DNA of 5,131 nt from assembly GCA_023134875.1 (NCBI GenBank), contig JAGLUH010000502.1:1-5131 (forward strand), given 5' to 3'. A model generated the notes under the pieces. It searched no databases and was not told the origin of the DNA. It saw only the letters and a program-made list of their open reading frames with translations. Of this stretch, positions 1-5,127 are shown one piece after another. The first letter of the stretch is position 1. Every line of letters starts with the position of its first letter. The translations under genes and the position numbers were made by a program. This stretch comes from Candidatus Zixiibacteriota bacterium. Lineage in GTDB: Bacteria > Zixibacteria > MSB-5A5 > CAIYYT01.

Positions 1-471
1 AAAGCCGTTGATTATCGAGAATTCGACTGCCGAGAGGATTATGTTCCCCGTTTCAACTTCCACCTGACCGATTTACAGGCGGCAATGGGAATCGTTCAAA
101 TCAGCAAACTGCCGACGCTTTTATCGAAAAGAAATGAGATTGCACGATGCTACCGGGATATATGCAATCGGAAAGGTTGGTGTTTTCAACAGCCTGTTAG
201 AGAGGATTTCACTCCCAATTGGTACCGCTTCGTACTGAAAGGGGACTATCAACTGCTTAGGTCACTGAGAGATCGTCTGGAAAAGAATGGCATAAGAACT
301 GTTATTCCGATCGAAAAGTGGGAACTGCTGCATAACTACCTGGGGATGGATGCAAACGAGTTCCCGGTGGCTGAAAAAGTGAGTACAACTACCTTGTCGC
401 TGCCTATATACCCGGGATTGCTGAATGATAACGGGCTTGAGAGAATACTCACAGTTTTGAAAAACGCCTAG
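1..471 (+). CDS. DegT/DnrJ/EryC1/StrS-family sugar aminotransferase, C-terminal part (5' end outside window)
   Basis: Frame 1 is open from the first base to TAG at 469-471, giving 156 visible residues. The family is PLP-dependent and transfers an amino group, usually from glutamate, to a nucleotide-linked keto-sugar in the cytoplasm. The signature is the block 'RFNFHLTDLQAAMGIVQ' at visible residues 17-33, matching the family pattern N-x-R-x-x-D-x-Q-A-A-x-G-x-x-Q-L, then 'KRNEIARCY' and the C-terminal 'LSLPIYPGL' at 132-140. The PLP-binding lysine and cofactor half lie upstream and cannot be checked. The ATG at 85 falls inside the conserved 'QAAMG' motif, so it is not the real start. The next gene begins one base after the stop, so the two are almost certainly co-transcribed. 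PseC, LegC and many dTDP-sugar aminotransferases share this fold; the substrate cannot be told from this half. The family call is firm. Confidence 0.93.
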   Translation, partial: KAVDYREFDCREDYVPRFNFHLTDLQAAMGIVQISKLPTLLSKRNEIARCYRDICNRKGWCFQQPVREDFTPNWYRFVLKGDYQLLRSLRDRLEKNGIRTVIPIEKWELLHNYLGMDANEFPVAEKVSTTTLSLPIYPGLLNDNGLERILTVLKNA

Positions 472-472
472 C

Positions 473-1198
473 ATGATACTGACAGCTCATCAACCGGTGT
501 ATCTGCCCTGGCTGGGATTATTCCATAAAATAACCCTGGCGGACACTTTTGTCTCCTTCAACCAGGTCCAATACTTAAAGAAAGATTGGAACAACCGCAA
601 CAAGATAAAGGCCTCAACGGATGCTGTGTGGCTCACGGTACCGGTATTAAGCAAAGGGTATATGACGAAGACAATAGCTGAGCTGGAGATCAACAACAAC
701 GTCAACTGGCGGAGAAAACACTGGCGATCAATATACTTGAACTACAAGTCGGCTCCCTACTTTGATCAATATGCTCCTATTCTTGAGCGTGTGTACTGCA
801 CCGAATGGAACAGATTATCAGAGCTGAACGATCATATGTTGAGATTGTTCCTGGACATGTTAGGTATCGAGGTAACGTTCCTGGATGCCTCGAATTTTCA
901 ATTCCGTGGCCGCAAAAGCGATCTTGTTCTGGACATGTGTAAACAGCTTGAAGCGGAGGCCTATATCTTCGGCGGCCGGGGCAGGGATTATGCTGACGTG
1001 GATTCCTTCCGGAGAGCGGGAATCGAACCGATATTTCAGGAATACAATCATCCGCAGTACTCTCAACTGCACGGTGAATTTATCCCCAATCTGGCGATTA
1101 TTGATCTACTTTTCAACTGTGGTGATAGAAGCCTGGAAATCATCATGGAGGGGAACCTGAGCCGGCATGAGATTCGACGCAGCGATTTGTATAAGTAG
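473..1198 (+). CDS. WbqC-family protein
   Basis: A 241-residue complete protein with the WbqC-like family pattern throughout. The N-terminus has 'HQPVYLPWLGLFHKI' (residues 6-20), then D24, 'NQVQY' (30-34), 'NRNKIK' (41-46) and 'WLTVPV' (53-58). The C-terminal half has 'YIFGGRGRDY' (164-173) and 'HPQYSQL' (193-199), followed by 'IIDLLFNCG' (209-217). I see no signal peptide or membrane segment, so it should be cytoplasmic. The family is common in O-antigen and other surface-sugar clusters; its chemistry is poorly established, and transfer of an acyl or amino-acid group to an amino sugar is only a guess from context. The ATG at 473 is one base after the aminotransferase stop and has no clear Shine-Dalgarno sequence, which suggests translational coupling. 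The aminotransferase might supply the amine this protein acts on. The family call is strong; the function is open. Confidence 0.9.
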   Translation: MILTAHQPVYLPWLGLFHKITLADTFVSFNQVQYLKKDWNNRNKIKASTDAVWLTVPVLSKGYMTKTIAELEINNNVNWRRKHWRSIYLNYKSAPYFDQYAPILERVYCTEWNRLSELNDHMLRLFLDMLGIEVTFLDASNFQFRGRKSDLVLDMCKQLEAEAYIFGGRGRDYADVDSFRRAGIEPIFQEYNHPQYSQLHGEFIPNLAIIDLLFNCGDRSLEIIMEGNLSRHEIRRSDLYK

Positions 1199-1279
1199 GA
1201 ACTGCGTGTCGGCTGCGGTGTTTACGTCGCCCCCACCTTCGGCGTTGGACTCAGGCTGCGCAGCAATTTGGCAGGTAGG
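1199..1279. other. GC-rich convergent spacer with a 10-bp palindrome
   Basis: This 81-bp stretch lies between the stop of the WbqC gene (+) and the stop of the synthase gene (-). By eye it is about 62% G+C, higher than the flanking genes. It contains the perfect palindrome GCTGCGCAGC at 1255-1264. I see no hairpin followed by a T run on either strand, so no standard intrinsic terminator for either transcript is visible. Confidence 0.5.
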
Positions 1280-2308
1280 TTACTCTAGATGGTTGAGCAA
1301 AATCGGCTCGTTCTCATCGACGGGACGTTTCAGGCGCCGGCCGATAATAAACTGCACATTCTTGGGATCGATGCCGGATTGCTCACCACTTCGTTTGAAG
1401 GCAACCTTGTCAATCGTGACTTTCTCGCCGGCAGTAAGTTTTTGACGAGCTACCACTTTCCTGCGCGCCAACTTCCTCATCTCCTGCTCTTTTCCTGTCG
1501 GGCATAGCAGGGGGCTGCCGATGGCTTTCTCGATGAATCTGATATCCTGTACGTATTTCTGTAGTTCCGGCACGTCGATAGAAAACCAGTGGTCTGGACC
1601 GGGGAGGTCCTTGCTGATAGTGAAGTGCTTTTCGATTACCGTTGCACCATAGCAAACGGCGCCGACAGCGGCGGCCGAGCCGATGGTGTGATCTGAAAAG
1701 CCAACCCGGACATTGAATGCGTCCCGGATAATCGGAATCTTGGACAGATTCACCTCGTCGGCAGTGGCTGGATACGAAGACACACAGTGAAGTACGGTAA
1801 TATCCTCGTTGCCGCAGGAGCGGATTATCCTTACCGCATCTTCAATCTCGTAAGCATACGCCATCCCGGCTGATATGATCATAGGTTTGCCCTTTGATGC
1901 GTACTGCTTCATCAGTTCCAGATTGGTAAGATCGTCCGAACCGACCTTTATGAAGGGCAAGTCGGTTATCGACAGCAGAAACTCCAAATCAGACAGGTTC
2001 TGGGCGGTAGAGGAGAATGATATCCCGATCTTTTGACAGTGTTTGACTATCTCTCTCCATTGAGCATCATTGAATTCATAACGCTCGAACATCTCGAGCA
2101 TCGATTCCGTAACCGTATTCCCCTGCGATTTGTACGTGTATGTCTGGTTAGGATCGGATACAAACTCAGTTGCCTTGAAGGTCTGGAACTTGACGCAGTC
2201 GACTCCGCATTGGTGAGTTGCTGAGATCATTTCCTTGGCCAATCCGATTTCGCCGTTGTGATTGATGCCGACTTCGGCAACTACGAAAACCCTGCTTGAG
2301 TCGTTCAT
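1280..2308 (-). CDS. neuB: NeuB-family nonulosonic acid synthase (N-acetylneuraminate/legionaminate synthase type)
   Basis: The protein has 342 residues from the ATG at 2308. The family condenses phosphoenolpyruvate with an N-acyl hexosamine-type sugar to form a nine-carbon nonulosonate in the cytoplasm. The TIM-barrel domain (about 6-260) shows 'AEVGINHNG' (11-19), 'VKFQTF' (39-44), 'IKVGSDDLTN' (120-129), 'LHCVSSYPAT' (173-182), 'GFSDHTIG' (203-210) and 'EKHFT' (226-230). H207 and H228 are 21 residues apart, like the two metal-binding histidines of Neisseria NeuB. A SAF/antifreeze-like domain follows (about 279-338); R306 sits where the substrate-contacting arginine is expected. The start at 2308 is chosen because its ATGA overlaps the upstream methyltransferase stop; an in-frame ATG at 2332 would add eight residues. 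The N-terminal motif fits NeuB/LegI rather than PseI. Residues 100-104, 'STAQN', differ from the frequent 'STPFD'. The exact substrate is unknown. Confidence 0.94.
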   Translation of the reverse strand: MNDSSRVFVVAEVGINHNGEIGLAKEMISATHQCGVDCVKFQTFKATEFVSDPNQTYTYKSQGNTVTESMLEMFERYEFNDAQWREIVKHCQKIGISFSSTAQNLSDLEFLLSITDLPFIKVGSDDLTNLELMKQYASKGKPMIISAGMAYAYEIEDAVRIIRSCGNEDITVLHCVSSYPATADEVNLSKIPIIRDAFNVRVGFSDHTIGSAAAVGAVCYGATVIEKHFTISKDLPGPDHWFSIDVPELQKYVQDIRFIEKAIGSPLLCPTGKEQEMRKLARRKVVARQKLTAGEKVTIDKVAFKRSGEQSGIDPKNVQFIIGRRLKRPVDENEPILLNHLE

Positions 2309-3045
2309 TTCTTGACCCCGACCAAAATCCATTCCGAATAGCCCCGCCCGCCGTCCTGACTATCAATGACTGCGCGGCTGCTGTGCTTGGTGATGAGTTT
2401 TATGTCCAGAAATCCGAATATGTCGAGGAGTTCTTCATAAGATGCAAAGTGGGCGATGCCTGATCCCGCGAAGCCACCACTTTGGAAATCGGTGAAGGTG
2501 TTAGGTTCCAGTTCCCTGGCGAATTCAGGATTTTGTCCTGCTTCCACACAGTCCGGATGATCATCCGCAAAGAAGAACGAGATGACCAGACCGCCAAGTT
2601 TGAGAACTCGATCTGCCTCTCGCCAGGTTTGCCGAATATCCTCGATCCTGCCGCAGTAGGTAGCTTCACGGTCAACGATTATGTCAAAGTGCTGGTCACC
2701 GAAAGGCAGATCATCAAATTCCGCTTGCTTGACCACAGTACTGTAACCAAGAGACGAAAGCTGCTTGTTCGCTATTTCACATGCAGACCGGCTGCCATCG
2801 ATGCCGTAGACAGCGAAGCCCTCCTGACAGAAAAACTGCAGATTGTTGCCGGCGCCACAACCGATTTCCAGTATTCTTGTCTGGTTCCTGGAAGCAACGC
2901 GTGTCCGTAAGTGTTTAAGCCCTCGAAAGAATACCGAAACCAGTTCTCCGTATGGATAGCGGTTTATCTGCAACCCCTTGGAATAGATATTTGTTTCCCA
3001 GGAACTGTCAAATCGCGAGGTAGCCATACCGGTCGACTTTCTCAT
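2305..3045 (-). CDS. Class I SAM-dependent methyltransferase
   Basis: A 246-residue protein with a Rossmann-type methyltransferase core. Motif I is 'ILEIGCGAG' (58-66), the acidic post-I segment is 'YGIDGS' (80-85), 'FDDLPFGDQHFDIIVD' (110-125) covers motif II, and 'VLKLGGLVIS' (147-156) is the post-II strand. The N-terminal 'RYPYGELVSVFF' (29-40) and the long C-terminal extension (about 160-246) are probably where the acceptor binds. The acceptor is not evident; from context it may be a nonulosonate, its precursor or another glycan sugar. The stop overlaps the synthase start (ATGA at 2308-2305), so the two are co-translated. The start at 3045 has only a weak 'AATAGAG' directly upstream; the in-frame ATG at 3027 (residue 7) is a fair alternative and would suit the candidate promoter better. 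No membrane segment is seen. Confidence 0.88.
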   Translation of the reverse strand: MRKSTGMATSRFDSSWETNIYSKGLQINRYPYGELVSVFFRGLKHLRTRVASRNQTRILEIGCGAGNNLQFFCQEGFAVYGIDGSRSACEIANKQLSSLGYSTVVKQAEFDDLPFGDQHFDIIVDREATYCGRIEDIRQTWREADRVLKLGGLVISFFFADDHPDCVEAGQNPEFARELEPNTFTDFQSGGFAGSGIAHFASYEELLDIFGFLDIKLITKHSSRAVIDSQDGGRGYSEWILVGVKK

Positions 3046-3057
3046 CTCTATTGAAAA

Positions 3058-3086
3058 ATAACTACGACACTCAAGGGGGATGTCAA
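3058..3086 (-). promoter_or_regulatory. Candidate promoter for the methyltransferase-synthase pair
   Basis: On the minus strand a perfect -35 hexamer TTGACA lies at 3086-3081. After 17 bp, a poor AGTTAT or, shifted by a base or two, GTTATT could serve as the -10 near 3063-3057. Transcription would begin near 3051, only a few bases before the ATG at 3045, which would favour initiation at the ATG at 3027. The -35 is convincing and the -10 is not. Confidence 0.3.
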
Positions 3087-3169
3087 CAAAAATGAATTCG
3101 AGTTAGTAACGAAAACGATAATGCCAGACCAGAACGTATCTCTGCTGACCATGTGTGATCAAAAGAGGT

Positions 3170-3198
3170 TTGAGAAGAGTTGGCTTTCGTGTTATCTT
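3170..3198 (+). promoter_or_regulatory. Candidate promoter for the PseG-like gene and acyltransferase
   Basis: A -35-like TTGAGA (3170-3175, five of six consensus bases) is followed after 17 bp by TATCTT (3193-3198, four of six). This would leave a 5' leader of about 105 bases before the TTG start at 3313. A second -10-like TACAAT lies at 3209-3214 but lacks a good -35. The match is moderate and could be chance. Confidence 0.25.
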
Positions 3199-3312
3199 GA
3201 TACCTATGTACAATAATCCGTCGTCCTGGAGCACGCTGTACCGGTGCGATGTCAGGACTCTGAACTTCCGGTTCCCAGGTTGAAGATGTTTGAAGCAGCA
3301 GGTTAGACGATC

Positions 3313-4311
3313 TTGCAAGTGCTAATAGTCACAGAAGGAAGCAGCGATATCGGCTATGGTCACGTTACCCGCTGCACATCGTTCTACCAAGCTTTTGAGG
3401 AAGCAGGTTACCGACCGACCTTCGTGGTAGACGGGGATGAGTCTATTAAAAGACTGCTTGCCGGCATGTCGCATCTTCTTCTGAACTGGACTGCTAATGA
3501 GGAAAGCTTGATAAAAAAGATTGACGCGTCTGACATTGTGTTTGTCGATTCTTACCTGGCCAATAGACAGTTGTACGCGAAGATAGCAAATAATGCCAGG
3601 CTGGCAATCTACTACGATGACAATAATCGGCTCAACTATCCGACCGGCATCGTTGTAAATGGCGCACTATACGCTGGTGAACTCGATTATCCTCGGAACA
3701 GTGATGTAGAGTACCTGTTGGGACCGAAATATATGCCGTTGCGCCGAGATTTCTGGATTGTCTCCCCTATCGAAATCGCGGATCGCATAGAATCCATGCT
3801 GATCACGTTCGGAGGAAGCGATTCGAGGAACTTGACATCCCGGATACTGGAGCTGGCCACAAAGAAATATCCCCGGCTTACAAAGAATGTTGTGATCGGG
3901 GATGGGTTCCGTCACACGCGAGAGATCGAGTTGCTGGCTGATCGGAAGACGAATTTAATATGCCAGCCCGATGCCGGTGGCATGAGGGATTTAATGCTTA
4001 TGTCGGACCTGGCGATCTCGGCGTGTGGGCAGACTATCCAGGAACTGGCGCGGGTTGGCCTGCCGACGGTTGCTATCGCTGCCGCCCAAAATCAGCTCAA
4101 CAACGCCAGAAGCTGGACAAAGGTTGGGTTCATTAAGTACGCCGGATCGTGGGACGACAGGTCGCTCGACGAAAAGATTCAAAAATGCGTAGGCCTGCTT
4201 GATGACGCCGGGAAAAGGAACAGGATTTCCAGAATAGGAAGAGAAGTCGTGGCAGGAAATGGCGCCAGGATGGTTGTTGATTTCATTGACAAGAGGTTGA
4301 GAGAAACATAA
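3313..4311 (+). CDS. pseG: PseG-like sugar-nucleotide hydrolase / GT-B fold protein
   Basis: A 332-residue protein resembling PseG, which hydrolyses UDP-2,4-diacetamido-trideoxy-altropyranose to the free sugar in pseudaminic acid synthesis. The N-terminal domain has 'GYGHVTRC' (14-21), where H17 matches the PseG catalytic histidine, 'VDSY' (78-81) and 'YYDD' (100-103). Then come 'GPKYMPLRRDF' (137-147) and 'ITFGGSD' (164-170). The nucleotide-binding C-terminal domain has 'DLAISACGQTIQELARVGLP' (232-251) and 'AQNQ' (258-261). It is longer than Campylobacter PseG (about 274 residues), and 'CGQT' replaces the common 'GGST', so another nucleotide sugar or a true glycosyltransferase role is possible. 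TTG at 3313 is the best start: an in-frame TAG lies at 3304-3306, and AGG at 3300-3302 is suitably spaced; GTG at 3319 is the alternative. The acyltransferase follows 14 bp later. Confidence 0.85.
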   Translation: MQVLIVTEGSSDIGYGHVTRCTSFYQAFEEAGYRPTFVVDGDESIKRLLAGMSHLLLNWTANEESLIKKIDASDIVFVDSYLANRQLYAKIANNARLAIYYDDNNRLNYPTGIVVNGALYAGELDYPRNSDVEYLLGPKYMPLRRDFWIVSPIEIADRIESMLITFGGSDSRNLTSRILELATKKYPRLTKNVVIGDGFRHTREIELLADRKTNLICQPDAGGMRDLMLMSDLAISACGQTIQELARVGLPTVAIAAAQNQLNNARSWTKVGFIKYAGSWDDRSLDEKIQKCVGLLDDAGKRNRISRIGREVVAGNGARMVVDFIDKRLRET

Positions 4312-4313
4312 GC

Positions 4314-4319
4314 AAGGAG
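4314..4319 (+). promoter_or_regulatory. Strong Shine-Dalgarno sequence for the acyltransferase
   Basis: AAGGAG lies six bases before the ATG at 4326. It decides that start over the in-frame TTG at 4320, which touches the site directly, and over the ATG at 4335, which is too far away. Confidence 0.8.
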
Positions 4320-4325
4320 TTGTGC

Positions 4326-4832
4326 ATGGCAAGCATGACGCGAGAAGAGATCCTCCAGGCCCTTCAAGCCGTGAGACACGATCCCGAATTGAAAAAAGAA
4401 GTTCTTTCGCTTATGATCGAAGTACTCGATCTGAGGGAGAACGAATTGCACCCGCTTGTATTCATAAACGGCAATCCCCGGATCGGCAAAGATGTTTATA
4501 TTGGGCTGTTCTCTGAGGTAAATGCCCAGGGCAGCGAAGTCTCCATAGGCGATAATTGCGACATCGCCTCATTCGTCTCCATCAATGTTGCGGACTCACA
4601 TAAAAAGTGCATCGGCATTAGCGACGATATCGAGAGGAAGCCGATCGTGCTTGAGGAGAACGTCTTTGTCGGATCGCACTCGTTCATAGGTGAGGGAACC
4701 CACATCGGGCATAGCTCCGTTGTCGGGGCCGGAACAGTTTTGCTGAAGGGCGGGCATATACCACCCGGTTCGTTGATAATCGGGAACCCGGCCAGCATCA
4801 AGGAAGGCTACTTCCTGAGTGATCGGTCGTAA
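4326..4832 (+). CDS. Hexapeptide-repeat (left-handed beta-helix) acyltransferase
   Basis: A 168-residue protein. Residues 1-40 are helical and charged. From about residue 50, imperfect hexapeptide turns form a left-handed beta-helix: 'PRIGKDVYIG' (51-60), 'VSIGDNCDI' (72-80), and a run from 'IVLEENVFVG' (107-116) to 'GHSSVVGAGTVLLKG' (128-142). It ends with the family's closing 'IPPGSLIIGNPASIKEG' (145-161). The loop with H92 in 'ADSHKK' (89-94) is where such enzymes carry their catalytic histidine. Members use acetyl-CoA or other acyl-CoA to acylate sugars, usually as cytoplasmic trimers. There is no extra N-terminal nucleotide-binding domain like that of PglD or NeuD. From context it may N-acylate the amino sugar made by the aminotransferase (a LegH-like role) or O-acetylate the final sugar. 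It follows the PseG-like gene by 14 bp and is the last gene visible. Confidence 0.9.
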   Translation: MASMTREEILQALQAVRHDPELKKEVLSLMIEVLDLRENELHPLVFINGNPRIGKDVYIGLFSEVNAQGSEVSIGDNCDIASFVSINVADSHKKCIGISDDIERKPIVLEENVFVGSHSFIGEGTHIGHSSVVGAGTVLLKGGHIPPGSLIIGNPASIKEGYFLSDRS

Positions 4833-4910
4833 TATGAGCCAGCTCAGATGCCGAGCACGCTCTGTCCCTCTTCCCGGTTACAGCGTAACGCCGGATGTTG
4901 AGCGGTGTAG

Positions 4911-4933
4911 GTCGAAACCCTCGCGGTTTCGAC
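4911..4933. repeat. Perfect 9-bp inverted repeat (hairpin)
   Basis: GTCGAAACC (4911-4919) and GGTTTCGAC (4925-4933) are exact reverse complements around the five-base loop CTCGC. It lies 78 bp past the acyltransferase stop. A T6 run follows only 18 bases later, so it is not a standard terminator by itself. Its perfection and position are typical of short interspersed palindromic repeats. Confidence 0.75.
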
Positions 4934-4968
4934 AATTCGCGATATCAAGGGTTTTTTCTAAACTTGCT

Positions 4969-4994
4969 AGCGGGGGCCCGCTCTTCGGTTTTTT
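4969..4994 (+). terminator. Possible intrinsic terminator of the PseG-like/acyltransferase operon
   Basis: AGCGGG (4969-4974) pairs with CCCGCT (4977-4982); a real loop would open at least one pair, leaving about five GC-rich pairs. A T6 run follows at 4989-4994, six bases after the stem. The gap between stem and T run is longer than ideal, so efficiency is doubtful. It sits about 140 bp past the last stop. Confidence 0.4.
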
Positions 4995-5021
4995 GGAGAA
5001 AGCTGGAGTTTGAGATGAGCG

Positions 5022-5027
5022 TATAAT
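5022..5027 (+). promoter_or_regulatory. Isolated consensus -10 box
   Basis: TATAAT is exact, within 'GCGTATAATGG', but no good -35 lies 16-18 bp upstream and there is no TGn extension. If active it would drive rightward transcription from about 5034 into the hairpin-rich right edge. Confidence 0.2.
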
Positions 5028-5046
5028 GGCAAACGGGGTTCATGGC

Positions 5047-5064
5047 GGTGCAGGGACTTGCACC
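5047..5064. repeat. Perfect 6-bp inverted repeat (hairpin)
   Basis: GGTGCA (5047-5052) and TGCACC (5059-5064) enclose a six-base loop, GGGACT. Outer partial pairings can be drawn on the plus strand: GCGTAT 5019-5024 with ATACGC 5084-5089, CAAA 5030-5033 with TTTG 5075-5078, and GGTTC with GAATT including G-U pairs. Together they would make an extended, interrupted stem. Confidence 0.45.
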
Positions 5065-5100
5065 CGAATTGGAATTTGGGCAGATACGCACGCGATCGTT

Positions 5101-5127
5101 CTAACCAAAAGGCGGAAAGCTGGTTAG
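5101..5127. repeat. Perfect 7-bp inverted repeat at the window edge
   Basis: CTAACCA (5101-5107) and TGGTTAG (5121-5127) are exact reverse complements around a 13-base loop. The structure may continue beyond the right edge, so its role cannot be judged. Confidence 0.5.

Larger units (their letters stand above)
3046..3312. other. Divergent intergenic region
   Basis: The 267 bp between the divergently transcribed methyltransferase and PseG-like genes hold no gene that I can support. The left end is A/T-rich and carries the TTGACA noted on the minus strand. It is the natural place for two back-to-back promoters and any shared operator, but I found no clear operator-like inverted repeat. A 71-codon open frame on the minus strand across 3103-3318 starts with TTG and matches no family I know. 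Confidence 0.5.

Noticed and set aside
2309..2332. The upstream ATG at 2332 as the synthase start
   Set aside because: It adds eight residues before the usual NeuB N-terminus and would overlap the methyltransferase by 28 bp. The ATG at 2308 gives the classic ATGA coupling and normal family length. The longer form is not excluded.
2482..2910. A 142-codon plus-strand open frame opposite the methyltransferase
   Set aside because: It lies wholly inside the well-supported methyltransferase on the other strand and shows no family motif.
3103..3318. A 71-codon minus-strand open frame in the divergent region
   Set aside because: It starts with TTG, overlaps the PseG-like start, has no ribosome site or recognisable domain, and an open run of this length is plausible by chance. 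I cannot fully exclude a gene remnant.
4834..5013. A 59-codon open frame (starting MSQLRCRARS) on the plus strand after the acyltransferase
   Set aside because: It has no ribosome site, runs through a perfect 9-bp hairpin and a terminator-like hairpin, is arginine/serine-rich and matches no family I know. It is better explained as repeat or spacer sequence.
5041..5070. A minus-strand stretch (GGGTGCAAGTCCC ... CCGCCA) resembling a tRNA T-arm and 3' end
   Set aside because: The T-loop has G where TTC requires T, the five-pair T-stem has a mismatch, and there are too few bases before CCA for an acceptor stem. No matching 5' half (GGCGGTG-like) is seen within the window.
5035..5085. The same minus-strand stretch as a cobalamin riboswitch B12 box or group II intron domain I
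   Set aside because: The GGTGCAAGTCC core is shared by chance with both, but the AGGGAA segment and the CCCGCCACTGT segment of the riboswitch are missing, and no intron domain V or reverse transcriptase is present.
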